From Clostridiales bacterium (GTDB taxonomy: Bacteria > Bacillota > Clostridia > Christensenellales > Aristaeellaceae): a stretch of 64,000 nt of DNA. A program made the translations under genes and the position numbers. This document shows, in pieces, positions 16,443 to 25,639 of the stretch; the stretch's first letter is position 1, and every line of letters begins with the position of its first letter. The notes beneath the pieces are model-generated. The model did not search any database, was not told where the DNA came from, and was given only the letters and a program-made list of their open reading frames with translations. The DNA is taken from contig SFNY01000002.1 in the NCBI GenBank assembly GCA_004554085.1, forward strand, positions 20,713-84,712, read 5' to 3'.

Positions 16443-17482
16443 TTGTTTTCGTGCCTTTGAACAAAAACTCTATATACTGTTCGGATAGCCATCAGCGCAG
16501 GCATGGACAGCAGCATGCCCCACACGCCGCCCATGCGCGAGCCCAGGAACAGCGCCAGCAACACCACCGCCGGGGAGAAGCCGGTGATGTTGCCCATCAC
16601 CCGGGGCGAGATCACCATGCCGTCGATCTGCTGCACCAGAAACAGCACCAGCAGCGCAAGCGCCGCCCGCTGCCAGCTCACGCCCAGCGCCAGAATCACC
16701 GCCGGAACGCCGCCCAGCACCGGCCCGAGGTAGGGAATGACGTTCAGCAGGCCCACGATGGCCCCCAGCAGCGGAGCTGCGGGCACGCCGATGAGGAAGA
16801 AGCCCAGCGTCGCCAGCGCACCCACCGCCAGCGCAATGGTTGCCTGACCCCGCAGGTACAGCCGCAGCTCCCGCATCAGCAGCTTGCCCATGCGCACGGC
16901 GCTCCTTCGCCACTGCTGGGGAACCAGCAGCTCGGTGCGCAGCAGGATCCGGTCGCGATCCGCAAGCAGGAAGTAGCACAGCACCACCATCAGCGAGAGC
17001 TGGTAGACGGCGTTGGAGACATTGCTCACGTAGCCGATGGCGCTGCGGGCCACGTCGCCGAAGCCGCTCTCCGCCGCGCGCAGGTCAATTTTCGGCAGCG
17101 TCAGGCCCGGGATCAGCGACTGTACCTTCGCGGCAACGCTTTCCACCAGTTTCCGCAGGCGCTCGAAGGCCTCGGGCAGCGTTTGCATCAGCCCCGCCGC
17201 CTGCCGGGAGAGCAGCGGCAGCAGGATTCCCAGTGCAACCAAAAGCAGAAGCACCACGCCCACCAGCGCGATCAGCGCCGCCAGGGGCCGCCTGAGCTTC
17301 TTTTCCAGCAGCGCGGCGACGGGCGAGAGCAGGAAGGAGAGTACGCACGCGCCGAAGAGGATGCGCAGCGCGCCCAGCAGCACGTCGCCCCAGAGCAGCG
17401 CGATTGCCGCCGCTGTCAGGCCGACGGCGATGGTGCGTGCGAGGTTTTCAGCTGCGAAAGGTCGCAGGCGGTACTGCTGCAT
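16439..17482 (-). CDS. AI-2E family transporter (PerM/TqsA-like membrane protein)
   Basis: The 347-residue membrane protein has about eight hydrophobic segments in the AI-2E transporter pattern: two pairs of N-terminal helices, a soluble middle region at about 125-175, then GVPAAPLLGAIVGLLNVIPYLGPVLGGVPA, VQQIDGMVISPRVMG and the C-terminal helices. Family members export autoinducer-2 or act as cation/proton antiporters, so the substrate is open. ATG 17482 follows GGGAGGGAG. It is the last gene of a three-gene unit with a PRC-barrel and a small protein. Confidence 0.88.
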   Translation of the reverse strand: MQQYRLRPFAAENLARTIAVGLTAAAIALLWGDVLLGALRILFGACVLSFLLSPVAALLEKKLRRPLAALIALVGVVLLLLVALGILLPLLSRQAAGLMQTLPEAFERLRKLVESVAAKVQSLIPGLTLPKIDLRAAESGFGDVARSAIGYVSNVSNAVYQLSLMVVLCYFLLADRDRILLRTELLVPQQWRRSAVRMGKLLMRELRLYLRGQATIALAVGALATLGFFLIGVPAAPLLGAIVGLLNVIPYLGPVLGGVPAVILALGVSWQRAALALLVLFLVQQIDGMVISPRVMGNITGFSPAVVLLALFLGSRMGGVWGMLLSMPALMAIRTVYRVFVQRHENN

Positions 17483-17554
17483 GAAACTCCCTCCCTTCGG
17501 ATAAACAGTATGGAAAGCGGCCTGCGCGGCGCGGGGACGCACAGGCCGGCGGGG

Positions 17555-17725
17555 TCAGAGCTTGTTCATGAATTCGTCGGTCTTTTTCGTGAGCCAGCGT
17601 CCGCTCTTGTGAATCTGCTGGTTCCACTTTTTCTCCGTCTGCCAGTTCATGATGCCGAACATCGTGGCGGCGGTGCCGCCGATGAGCATGCCGGTCACCA
17701 GGCTGCGCATGGATCCATGCTTCAT
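17555..17725 (-). CDS. Small 56-residue protein, YtxH/DUF3918-like
   Basis: A short frame encodes MKHGSMRSLVTGMLIGGTAAT..., with a glycine/alanine-rich hydrophobic stretch at about 8-26 and a basic, tryptophan-containing tail ending in KKTDEFMNKL. Its ATG overlaps the PRC-barrel stop as ATGA, and AAGGAGGAT stands 7 bases upstream, which makes it a convincing gene despite its size. The layout resembles small YtxH-type proteins often found beside PRC-barrel and AI-2E genes; the function is unknown. Confidence 0.8.
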   Translation of the reverse strand: MKHGSMRSLVTGMLIGGTAATMFGIMNWQTEKKWNQQIHKSGRWLTKKTDEFMNKL

Positions 17726-18180
17726 GGGCCATCCTCCTTTTCATCTTCCTGCGCCGAATCGACGACGATGACCTCCCTGCGCTCCGGGTCGGCGGTGTAG
17801 CGCTCCGCGCGCAGCCGTCCTGCGTAGAGATCGTCCCACAGCCCCATCGTGACCTCCAGCGCGCCCACCAGGAAGCTGAGCTCGTCGATCTCCGCGCCCA
17901 CCACCGCGCCGATGCGCAGGCCGTCGGTGGTCACCGCCCGGTAGAGCAGGGGAGATGTGCTGCAGCGCCTGCGCTTGCCCCGGTTGTCCGCCAGAACCGC
18001 CACCTGGCCGATGGTGCCCACGTGCTCGGCGGGGATGTAGCGCGTGCCACGCAGACCGCCGTCCACCCAGATGCCCTCCAGGCGCGTAAGATCAGGCGAG
18101 AGCTCCGCCTGCACCAGTCGGCCGATCTTCTGCCGCCTGCAGATCACGGGCATTCCGATCAGGTTGCGAATCTTGCGCAT
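17722..18180 (-). CDS. PRC-barrel domain protein
   Basis: The 152-residue soluble protein has two successive PRC-barrel-like beta units: residues 1-70 (NLIGMPVICRRQKIGRLVQAELSPDLTRLEGIWVDG) and about 75-145 (LRIGAVVGAEIDELSFLVGALEVTMGLWDDLYAGRL). Similar proteins in sporulating clostridia are called YlmC/YmxH, but no specific role can be assigned. GGAGG precedes the ATG. It heads the operon with the small membrane protein and the AI-2E transporter. Confidence 0.78.
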   Translation of the reverse strand: MRKIRNLIGMPVICRRQKIGRLVQAELSPDLTRLEGIWVDGGLRGTRYIPAEHVGTIGQVAVLADNRGKRRRCSTSPLLYRAVTTDGLRIGAVVGAEIDELSFLVGALEVTMGLWDDLYAGRLRAERYTADPERREVIVVDSAQEDEKEDGP

Positions 18181-18369
18181 TCCGGCCTCCGTTCTGTCGC
18201 TTCGACGCGCTTAGTCTGTGCACGGTGCACGGCAATTTTGCACACCAATTTTTTCAGAAATGCACGGAGAAGCGTGGGAATTCATTTCCAATTTAAATTT
18301 CCATGGTATATTTTCCACGAAACAACGGCAAATATGCGGGGCAAGCTAGGAGTGGACAACGTTAAATGC

Positions 18370-18416
18370 TTTGTGGCGGAGAAGTGTTGAAAGCTTGGCA
18401 ATTACTTCGCCACAAA
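18370..18416. promoter_or_regulatory. Inverted repeat upstream of the orphan response regulator
   Basis: TTTGTGGCG (18370-18378) pairs with CGCCACAAA (18408-18416), and AAGT/ACTT extends the pairing after a three-base bulge. It lies 64 bases before the regulator gene in the 299-bp gap 18181-18479. No clear promoter hexamers were found there. Confidence 0.45.
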
Positions 18417-18479
18417 TTCGACAAATTTTTCTGATACTGTGTACCCGCAAAAGAATTACTCGAATGGGGAGGCGATCGC

Positions 18480-19190
18480 ATGGAGAAGAATCGCGGCGGC
18501 TATCGCGTGCTTGTGGCGGACGACGACACGAGCGTGCACGAGGCGCTGGGCCTGTACTTCCGCAGGGAAGAATACCAGATGCTCTCGGCCTACGATGGCG
18601 ACGAGGCCCTCGAAATGGTGCGCAGATCGCGCCCGGATATTGTTGTGCTGGACGTCATGATGCCCAAAAAGGACGGGCTGATGGTGTGCCGGGAGATTCG
18701 CAAGGAATCCAACGTGCCGATCATCATGCTCAGCGCCAAGGCGGAGGAATTCGACCGGCTCCTGGGACTGGAGCTGGGCGCGGACGACTACATCGCCAAG
18801 CCCTTCAGCCCCCGGGAGGTGGTGGCCCGCGTCAAGGTGGTGCTGCGCCGGATCCACGAAATGGGGCCGGAGAACCAGTCTACCCACCTGGTGGTGGACA
18901 ATCTGGACATCGACATGAACGCCTACATCGTCAAGCTCGACGGCAAGGTGGTTCCCTGCACGCCCAAGGAGATCGAAATTCTCTGGGCACTGGCAAGCAA
19001 TCCGGGCATGGTGTTCAGCAGGGAGCACCTGCTGCAAAGCATCTGGGGCTACGATTATCTGGGCGACACCCGGGCGGTGGACAGCCACATCAAGCGCATC
19101 CGCGCCAAGCTTTGCAACGAAGAGAACAAGTGGGATATACGAACCGTGTGGGGCGTGGGCTATCGCTTTGAAATGGATATAGACGCCTGA
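18480..19190 (+). CDS. OmpR/PhoB-family response regulator (orphan)
   Basis: The 236-residue protein has a receiver domain (acidic pocket DDD at 14-16, phospho-acceptor D58 in VVLDVMMPKKDG, K107 in DYIAKPF) and a C-terminal winged helix ending RTVWGVGYRFEMD. It is a DNA-binding response regulator. No histidine kinase lies beside it: the next gene is on the other strand. Its kinase must be elsewhere, or it acts as an orphan. The closest-looking family members are YycF/PhoP types, but the target cannot be read. Confidence 0.92.
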   Translation: MEKNRGGYRVLVADDDTSVHEALGLYFRREEYQMLSAYDGDEALEMVRRSRPDIVVLDVMMPKKDGLMVCREIRKESNVPIIMLSAKAEEFDRLLGLELGADDYIAKPFSPREVVARVKVVLRRIHEMGPENQSTHLVVDNLDIDMNAYIVKLDGKVVPCTPKEIEILWALASNPGMVFSREHLLQSIWGYDYLGDTRAVDSHIKRIRAKLCNEENKWDIRTVWGVGYRFEMDIDA

Positions 19191-19204
19191 AAGTGAAAAT
19201 GACG

Positions 19205-19238
19205 AAAAATGGGGAGGATTGCATTTGCGATCCTCCCC
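19205..19238 (-). terminator. Terminator for the HAD phosphatase gene
   Basis: A 9-bp perfect stem (GGGGAGGAT at 19211-19219 with ATCCTCCCC at 19230-19238) is followed on the minus strand by A and then TTTTT (19209-19205). It starts 22 bases past the minus-strand stop at 19261 and faces the convergent regulator gene. Confidence 0.8.
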
Positions 19239-19260
19239 AAAACTATGAAAAAGTCCGTGC

Positions 19261-19911
19261 TCAGCCCAGCAGCCAGTCCCGCAGCGCCTCCGGGCTGTCG
19301 AAGGAAACGGGAACCTCGCAGCCGCTCATCTCATCCCTCCTGCGGAAGCCCCAGGACACCCACGCGGTGGCCACGCCCGCATTTCTGCCGGTCTGCATGT
19401 CCACGTCGCTGTCGCCGATGTAGATGGTCTCCTCCGGGGCAACCTGCATCGCCTCCATGATGCGCCGCGCGGCGGTGGGATCGGGCTTCTTCGGCGTGAT
19501 CTCGGATTCGCCCACGGCGTAGTCGTACAGCCCCTCAAAGTGGATGCGGCACAGGCTCTGCAGCGCCGCGTCGAACTTGTTGGAATTGATGCCCACCTTC
19601 ACGCCCGCGTCCTTCAGCGCGCGCAGCATCTCCGGGATTCCGGCGTAGGGTTTGGTGCAGTCGTTGATGTGCTCGCGGTAGCTGGCCTTGAAGTCGGCGA
19701 GCACGGCCTCGCATTCCGCGTCGCTGGTTCCCGCTGGAACCGCGCGGCGGATCAGCTTTGCCACGCCGTTGCCCACGAACACGCGCACGTCCTCGACGGA
19801 GTGCTGCGGATAGCCGTGCATCTCAAGCGCCCGGTTGACCGCGTTGGCCAGATCCTGCAGGGTGTCCAGCACGGTGCCGTCCAGATCGAATATGGCAAGC
19901 TTGTACTTCAT
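19261..19911 (-). CDS. HAD-superfamily hydrolase, phosphoglycolate phosphatase-like
   Basis: The 216-residue HAD-IA phosphatase has motif I DLDGT (FDLDGTVLDTLQDL), a C1 cap of about 15-80, motif II NSNK, a lysine in KKPDP and motif IV GDSDVD. Gph and PpaX-type enzymes hydrolyse 2-phosphoglycolate or similar small phosphoesters; the true substrate is not visible. The start at 19911 is chosen because MKYKLAIFDLDG is the standard family N-terminus; the frame runs 25 codons further upstream without support. Confidence 0.88.
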   Translation of the reverse strand: MKYKLAIFDLDGTVLDTLQDLANAVNRALEMHGYPQHSVEDVRVFVGNGVAKLIRRAVPAGTSDAECEAVLADFKASYREHINDCTKPYAGIPEMLRALKDAGVKVGINSNKFDAALQSLCRIHFEGLYDYAVGESEITPKKPDPTAARRIMEAMQVAPEETIYIGDSDVDMQTGRNAGVATAWVSWGFRRRDEMSGCEVPVSFDSPEALRDWLLG

Positions 19912-20056
19912 ATTGCATCGCTCCATTATATGTATATATTCAGGAATGCTTTTTCTTGTTCCGAACAGAATATAGCAGAGTTGCATTTCGATTGCAAGCG
20001 CGCTGCGTTAGCTTTGGGTTATCTGCGGATGCATGCGAAAACTGCGCAGGAAATTC

Positions 20057-20085
20057 TTGTCAAGTACAGGGCATTATGGTACAAT
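20057..20085 (+). promoter_or_regulatory. Promoter for the methyltransferase-hslO operon
   Basis: TTGTCA (20057-20062), a 17-base spacer and TACAAT (20080-20085) lie 37 bases before the start at 20123. Confidence 0.7.
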
Positions 20086-20122
20086 AAATATGGGAAAATG
20101 GCTATGATATTGGAGTTGAACG

Positions 20123-20863
20123 ATGGACGCATACAGCGGCTTTGCGCGGGTCTACGACCTGCTGATGGACGATTTTGATTATCCCGCCTGGGCGGAGTAC
20201 TATCTTGAACTGTTATCACGCGCGGGCGTGCGGCCTGCAAGCCTCTGCGACTGTGCCTGTGGCACGGGCTCGATGACGTTGGAGTTTGCGAAGCGCGGTC
20301 TGCGGGTCACGGGGGTGGACATTTCCCGGGAAATGCTGGAACTGGCGGGGGAAAAGGCGCGTCAAAGCGGCGTAAACGCACAATTTGTCTGCCAGGACAT
20401 GACGCAGTTCACGCTTCCGCGAGCGGTGGACGCGCTGGTGTGCGCCTGCGACGGTGTGAATTACCTCACCTCGGATAAGCGCGCGCTGGCCTTCTTTCGT
20501 GCGGCGCACCGGAGCATACGCCCCGGCGGCGCGCTGGCCTTCGACATTTCCTCGCCCTACAAGCTGCGCAGCGTGCTGGGCGACGCCTTCTTCGGTGAGG
20601 AGCGCGACGAGGCGGCCTACCTCTGGCAGAACACGCTGGAGGGAGATATCGTGACCATGGACATCACCTTCTTCCTGCGCGAGGAGGGCGAGCTGTACCG
20701 CAGGGTCTCGGAGACCCACCGCCAGCGCGCCCACGAGCCGGAGCGTCTGAAGGCGCTGCTGGAGGAGGCGGGCTTCACCGGCGTAATGATCTTTGGGGAT
20801 CAGAGCTTTGCTGCGCCGAAGCCGCAGGAACTGCGCGTGCACATCTGCGCAACGCGCGAATAA
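20123..20863 (+). CDS. Class I SAM-dependent methyltransferase
   Basis: The 246-residue protein begins MDAYSGFARVYDLLM and carries motif I as CDCACGTGSMTLEFAKRG, an acidic strand-2 residue in VTGVDIS and motif III in LRPGG-like SIRPGGALAFDIS. This matches a family of putative methyltransferases common in Bacillota; the acceptor is unknown. It is followed 18 bases later by hslO and is probably cotranscribed with it. Confidence 0.85.
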   Translation: MDAYSGFARVYDLLMDDFDYPAWAEYYLELLSRAGVRPASLCDCACGTGSMTLEFAKRGLRVTGVDISREMLELAGEKARQSGVNAQFVCQDMTQFTLPRAVDALVCACDGVNYLTSDKRALAFFRAAHRSIRPGGALAFDISSPYKLRSVLGDAFFGEERDEAAYLWQNTLEGDIVTMDITFFLREEGELYRRVSETHRQRAHEPERLKALLEEAGFTGVMIFGDQSFAAPKPQELRVHICATRE

Positions 20864-20881
20864 ATTTAAGGAGATAAATCA

Positions 20882-21781
20882 ATGGACGCAATGAACCGCG
20901 ACGGCATATATGATATTTCCCTGATGGACGGGCAGGCCCGGGCCATCCTGATCGAGAGCACGGAGATGGTGCAGAAGGCGATGGACACCCATCATCTCTC
21001 CCGCATCGCCACGGCGGCGCTGGGGCGCACGCTGACCTGCGCGGCCATGATGGGCAGCATGCTGAAGAATGACAGGGAGTCCGTCAGCGTGCAGATCAAG
21101 GGCGGCGGCCCCATCGGAACGGTGCTGGCCGTGGCCCACGGCGATCTGAGCGTGAAGGGCTACGTGGACAATCCCGGAATCGACCTGCCCCGCACGGGCA
21201 AGAAGCTGCCGGTGGGCGCTGCGGTGGGCAGGGACGGAAAGATGACCGTCATCAAGGACCTGGGCCTGAAGGAGCCCTACGTGGGCCAGGTGAACCTGGT
21301 TTCCGGCGAGATCGCCGAGGACTTCGCCATGTACTTCACCGCCTCCGAGCAGACGCCGTCGCTGGTGAGTCTGGGCGTGCTGGTGGACGATGACCATGTG
21401 GTCTCCGCCGGAGGCCTCATCATTCAGATGATGCCCAACGCCAGCGAGGCCGCCATCGCGTCGGTGGAGAACAGCACGAGCATGTTCATGGATATTTCCG
21501 GCACGATGCAGGAATACCATTTGGAGGGTGCGGTCAATCAGCTGCTGATGCACCTGGAGCCGAAGGTGCTGGAGAAGCGCACGCCGCGTTACCAGTGCGA
21601 TTGCAGCCGCGAGCGCATCGAGCGCATGCTGGTGACGCTGGGCAGCGAGGAGCTCAAGGACATGATCGAGAACCAGAACGGCGCCCAGGTGGACTGTCAC
21701 TTCTGCAACAAGCGCTACAAATTCAGCGCCGAGGATCTCAAGCTGCTGCTGGAAGCGGCGACAATTCGGGAGGATCAATGA
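20882..21781 (+). CDS. hslO: Redox-regulated chaperone Hsp33
   Basis: The 299-residue protein matches Hsp33 over its full length. The N-terminal holdase domain has IKGGGPIGTVLAVA and GYVDNP, and the C-terminal redox switch carries C239-x-C241 and C272-x-x-C275, which bind zinc when reduced and form disulfides under oxidative stress. All four cysteines are present, so redox activation should work. Its stop overlaps the next gene as ATGA, tying it to an unrecognised TPR gene. Confidence 0.96.
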   Translation: MDAMNRDGIYDISLMDGQARAILIESTEMVQKAMDTHHLSRIATAALGRTLTCAAMMGSMLKNDRESVSVQIKGGGPIGTVLAVAHGDLSVKGYVDNPGIDLPRTGKKLPVGAAVGRDGKMTVIKDLGLKEPYVGQVNLVSGEIAEDFAMYFTASEQTPSLVSLGVLVDDDHVVSAGGLIIQMMPNASEAAIASVENSTSMFMDISGTMQEYHLEGAVNQLLMHLEPKVLEKRTPRYQCDCSRERIERMLVTLGSEELKDMIENQNGAQVDCHFCNKRYKFSAEDLKLLLEAATIREDQ

Positions 21782-23493
21782 AGCATAACCCCAAGGTTGT
21801 TTCCATCGACCGCAGTGCGGCCTACGTGCACCATCGCGCGATGAAGAACCGCCGGGACAACAATCCCGTGGACGCGCTGGAGCTGCTGCGCAGCGCGGTG
21901 GAGCAGTCCCCGGAGAACCGGGAATACAAGCTGGATCTGGCGGAGATGTACTGCGAGATGGGCTGTCACGAGCAGTCCAACCGCATTCTGCTGGATCTGC
22001 TCGCGGAGAAGAACGCGCCGGCGGAGTGCTACTATGGGCTGGCGCTGAACCAGCTGGGCCGCAACGAGATGGATTCCGCCCGGCGCGCGCTGTCGCTGTA
22101 CCGCAGCCACGCCGGAGGCGGGGAGTACGCCGAGGACGCGCTGGATCTGACGGAGGAGATCTACCTCTACGACGCGCTGAAGCGTCCGCTGGATCGCCGC
22201 CGGGGCAGGGCCGCGCAGATCGCCGAGAAGGCCTGCGGCGCGCTCCGGGAGGACGATGTGGAGAAGGCGCGCAGGCTGTTCGAGCGCAGCCTGGAGATGG
22301 ATGCGAACCAGCCGGAGATGCGGGCGCTGTACGCCATGGCGCTGCGCATGGGCGGTGCGGACGGCAAGGCGGTGGAGCAGGCGCGCCTGAGCGTCTCGGG
22401 CGCGGAGCCCAGCGTGCGCGCGCTGTGCGTGGCGGCGCAGGTGCTGTACCTATGCGGCGATCGGAGCGAGGCGCTGGAGCTGGCCGAGCGGGCCATCGCG
22501 CAGCGCCCCGACGGTGTGGAGCTGCGGCTGATGATCTTTGCGCTGTCGGAGCTGGGCATGTACGCCGAGGCGGCGGACGCGGTGCGCCTGGCGCTTCAGG
22601 AGACGCCCCACGACAAGGGCCTGCTGCACATGCGTGCGGTGCTGCTGCACCGCACGGGCGCGGAGGACAATCAGGTGGAGCGCTTCTGGCGGCGCATCCT
22701 GCGCATCGACCCGGACGACAGCGTGGCGCGCTACTATCAGGAGCTGGCCGCGCGCAACGAGCTTGACAGCATCAAGCCGGAGCTGATCTACGAGGTTCCT
22801 GCGGAGGAATACCGCAGGCGGCTGATGCAGATCGCCGAGAAGCTGAGCGAGGGCCTGGACGTGGCCGCGGAGCTGTGGCGCAGGGATCGGGACTTCCGAA
22901 CGCTGCTGATCTGGGCGGTGGGCACCGGCAACGAGAACTGCGGCCGCGCCGCCATCATGGTGATCGCCGCCGCCGGGGACGGGGAGTCCGAGAGCGCCAT
23001 GCGGGAGCTGCTGTACCGGGGCGACGTGCCGATGTCGGTCAAGCTCCACGGCGTGCTGTTTCTCAGGCTGCGGGGGGCGGACATGGGCAGGCTGATGCCG
23101 CCGGACATGGACGCGATGGACGGCCTGTTGCCGGAGGCGGAGGGCGTGCTGGCGGGCATGCCGGTGGGCGAGCGCCAGCTGGTGCGCTTTGCGGACGAGG
23201 TGCTCTCCCAGGCGTACGGCATGGAGGCGCTCTCGGCGCTGGCGCTGCTCTGGAAGGGCTATCGGGGCGCATGCGGCCGGAACGATCCGCTGGTGTGCAC
23301 CCAGGAGGCCGCTGCGGCGCTGGCCTGGAACTATCTCTTGCAGCACGGCAGGCACGTCTCCGTGGAGAAGCTGGCGCGGGAGTTTGCCTGCAAGCCCCGG
23401 CGCATGGTGTTCTACGCGCGCCACATGGCCTCGGTGCTGGAGTGCTACGAGGATGCGAACACAGAACAGGATAATGAAGATGAAGATCATTGA
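21778..23493 (+). CDS. TPR-repeat protein of unknown function
   Basis: The 571-residue protein is predicted soluble, with no signal peptide or membrane segment. The first ~330 residues hold about eight TPR-like helix pairs (for example DALELLRSAVEQSPENREYKLDLAEMY and KARRLFERSLEMDANQPEMRALYAMALR). The second half is helical and divergent, with a possible HTH-like segment VSVEKLAREFACKPRRMVFYARH near 530-552. The start ATG overlaps the hslO stop. I do not recognise the family; a scaffold role is an inference. Confidence 0.8.
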   Translation: MKHNPKVVSIDRSAAYVHHRAMKNRRDNNPVDALELLRSAVEQSPENREYKLDLAEMYCEMGCHEQSNRILLDLLAEKNAPAECYYGLALNQLGRNEMDSARRALSLYRSHAGGGEYAEDALDLTEEIYLYDALKRPLDRRRGRAAQIAEKACGALREDDVEKARRLFERSLEMDANQPEMRALYAMALRMGGADGKAVEQARLSVSGAEPSVRALCVAAQVLYLCGDRSEALELAERAIAQRPDGVELRLMIFALSELGMYAEAADAVRLALQETPHDKGLLHMRAVLLHRTGAEDNQVERFWRRILRIDPDDSVARYYQELAARNELDSIKPELIYEVPAEEYRRRLMQIAEKLSEGLDVAAELWRRDRDFRTLLIWAVGTGNENCGRAAIMVIAAAGDGESESAMRELLYRGDVPMSVKLHGVLFLRLRGADMGRLMPPDMDAMDGLLPEAEGVLAGMPVGERQLVRFADEVLSQAYGMEALSALALLWKGYRGACGRNDPLVCTQEAAAALAWNYLLQHGRHVSVEKLAREFACKPRRMVFYARHMASVLECYEDANTEQDNEDEDH

Positions 23494-24298
23494 TTTTGAC
23501 GCAAGGTTTTTTGAATTCGCCCGCAAATGGGTGGCGGCCCACCCGGGACTTACTGAGGAGCAGGTGGAGAACAGCTACAACAGCATGATGGAGGAGTGGA
23601 TCAACGCTCCTGCGGACTGGCTGGAGGGCGCGAGTCCTGCGACCTACTTCGAGCGCTATACCAGCGCTTCCGAGCTGATCGCGCTGATGCGGGGCTACTT
23701 CGACAAGAAGATCAACCTGCCCGAGCCGCTGTACGCGCGCATCGTGGAAAGGGGCGCGGACTGCGCGCCGCTGCTGCGCTCGCTCCTCGCCGACGAACAT
23801 CAGAGCGAGGAACTGCGCGCGGAGGCCATGGGCATGCTGCGGGACGTCGGCGATACGGATGCGGACGAGCTGCTAATCGGCATGGTCGTCGGCGCGCAGG
23901 AGCAGAGCGAGCTCAGCGACCTGGCGGCAGACGTGCTCTCCGGCCGGGACGCGGCGACGGCAAAAAAGCTGCTGGACGCCTATCCGGGCGCGCCGGAGCA
24001 CGCGCAGACGCTGATTCTGGATATTTGCTGCAATTTTCCGGGAGATGCGCGCATATGTGATTATCTGATCCGGCGGCTGAAAAACATGCCGGAGCAGCGC
24101 GCGCTGAACGCCTCGCTGCTGGCCAAGCTGGGCGATCCCAGGGCCCTCGAGCCGCTTCAGCAGATGCTGAACCTCTTCGACCTGCGGTATCTGGACTACA
24201 TCGAGCTGCGCGACGCGGTTGAAGCGCTGGGCGGCGACGCGGGCGAGGATCGCAGCTTCTACGGCGACCCGGATTTCGAGGCGCTGCGCAATCTTTGA
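23480..24298 (+). CDS. HEAT-like helical repeat protein of unknown function
   Basis: The 272-residue protein starts MKIIDFDARFFEFARKWV and shows repeated helical units resembling HEAT repeats, for example LLADEHQSEELRAEAMGMLRDVGDTDADELL and LAKLGDPRALEPLQQMLNLF. No catalytic motif is visible. ATG 23480 is preferred over 23474 because its AGG is better spaced; either way it overlaps the TPR gene. It belongs to the hslO-TPR-HEAT unit. The function is unknown. Confidence 0.72.
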   Translation: MKIIDFDARFFEFARKWVAAHPGLTEEQVENSYNSMMEEWINAPADWLEGASPATYFERYTSASELIALMRGYFDKKINLPEPLYARIVERGADCAPLLRSLLADEHQSEELRAEAMGMLRDVGDTDADELLIGMVVGAQEQSELSDLAADVLSGRDAATAKKLLDAYPGAPEHAQTLILDICCNFPGDARICDYLIRRLKNMPEQRALNASLLAKLGDPRALEPLQQMLNLFDLRYLDYIELRDAVEALGGDAGEDRSFYGDPDFEALRNL

Positions 24299-24327
24299 CC
24301 CACATTTCGAGACAGGGAGGAAGCGCG

Positions 24328-25362
24328 ATGTATTGTGGACAATGCGGCAAGAAGGTCATGGAAAACATGCTGTTCTGCCCCTTCTGCGGCGCGCCGATCG
24401 TGATTCCCGATCAGGATGCGCCCGCTCCGAGCGCGCCGGAGGCCGGAGCCAGGCCGGAAGCGCCGCGCCCGGAGAACGTAGACAGCCCGCCTGAGCAGCG
24501 CCCGGAGCCTGCCGCGCCGGTGAGCCTGTTTGACGCTGTGGAGCGGCCTGCAAAGCCGTCCGTGCCGAATCAGGTGCCGGTGGAGGAGTTTGAACCGCTG
24601 CGCTTTGACTTTGACGCGCCGGATGCGGAGGGAGAAGCCGAGCCCGCGCCGGAGCCGGAAGCGGAGCCTGCGCCCGCCGTGGAGGACGTGCCCGAGCCGC
24701 CCGCTCCCCCGAAGCGCAGGAGCGCGCCGACGCGCCCGGAGAACCACCGCAGCCGCAGCGCCAACACCTACATCCCGGTCAAGGACATGGATCTGGATGA
24801 CATCTTCATGGACGGCGGGGACGAGGACGACGAATACGACGTGGACGAGGACTACGGCGATCCCTACGAGGATGACTTCGACTACGAGGAGCCGGAGTCC
24901 GGCAGCTTCTTCCAGCGGCACATCCGGGGCATCGTCGCGCTGATTCTGATGCTGATTCTGCTGGTGGTGTGCGCGGCCTGGGGCATCTCGCCCAATGGTC
25001 AGCGGGTGCTGGCGCAGGTGAACCTCGCCTGGTCGGCGGAGGCCTACGCGGATCTGGGCTACGAGGCCTATCAGAAGGACTCCGATTTGCTGGCCGCGCG
25101 CTACTATGAAAAGGCGCTGAACCGCGAGCCGGACAACTACGAGTACGCCCACAGCGCCATGGTGGCCTACTATGAGGCGGACAAGCTGGATTCCGCCGCC
25201 GCCATGCTGAAGAAGTGCGTGGACCTGGATCCGGACAATCCCGAGCCCTACGAGGAGCTGCTGATCCTCTATCCGGATCCGGAGACGCGGCCCTGGGACA
25301 TCTCGGAGCTGATCCGCATGGGCTATCAGCGCACGGGCGCGCAGTCGCTGAAGCAGGAATAA
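24328..25362 (+). CDS. Zinc-ribbon, disordered linker, membrane helix and TPR protein
   Basis: The 344-residue protein begins with a zinc ribbon (C3-x-x-C6, C17-x-x-C20). A long proline, glutamate and alanine-rich disordered region (about 25-190) ends in a very acidic stretch. One membrane helix follows at about 201-220, then a TPR domain at about 237-330. The architecture resembles zinc-ribbon membrane proteins of Bacillota whose roles are mostly unknown. GGGAGG precedes ATG 24328. It follows the HEAT-like gene by 29 bases, so it is likely in the same operon. Confidence 0.8.
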   Translation: MYCGQCGKKVMENMLFCPFCGAPIVIPDQDAPAPSAPEAGARPEAPRPENVDSPPEQRPEPAAPVSLFDAVERPAKPSVPNQVPVEEFEPLRFDFDAPDAEGEAEPAPEPEAEPAPAVEDVPEPPAPPKRRSAPTRPENHRSRSANTYIPVKDMDLDDIFMDGGDEDDEYDVDEDYGDPYEDDFDYEEPESGSFFQRHIRGIVALILMLILLVVCAAWGISPNGQRVLAQVNLAWSAEAYADLGYEAYQKDSDLLAARYYEKALNREPDNYEYAHSAMVAYYEADKLDSAAAMLKKCVDLDPDNPEPYEELLILYPDPETRPWDISELIRMGYQRTGAQSLKQE

Positions 25363-25423
25363 GCTGGCTGCATGGAGTCCGCCCTGCGGGGAGATGCTGA
25401 ATCCCGGAAGGGAGGAATTCGGC

Positions 25424-25639
25424 ATGCTGAAGCAGCATAATAAGGACAGCTTTGAGGAGACGGAGTTCGTCGCCAGCGCCACCGAGTGCACAGGCCTGTT
25501 TCCGGCGCTCCCGGTGGACGACCCGGAGGCGGAGGAGGACATGGCGCGGCTTTACGCCGTGCACGCACCCATCACGAAGGAAGAGGAAGCGCGGATAAAA
25601 TGCGAAGAAGGAGCACAAGAGCGACGGTTACGACGCTGA
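25424..25639 (+). CDS. Small 71-residue hypothetical protein
   Basis: The protein (MLKQHNKDSFEETEFVASATECTGLFPALP...) is acidic, with a central ECTGLFPALP segment and a charged, arginine-rich end. GGGAGG 9 bases before ATG 25424 supports the start over the upstream ATG at 25394. I recall similar short ECTGL-containing proteins in clostridia but can assign no function. It overlaps the next small gene by 40 bases. Confidence 0.65.
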   Translation: MLKQHNKDSFEETEFVASATECTGLFPALPVDDPEAEEDMARLYAVHAPITKEEEARIKCEEGAQERRLRR

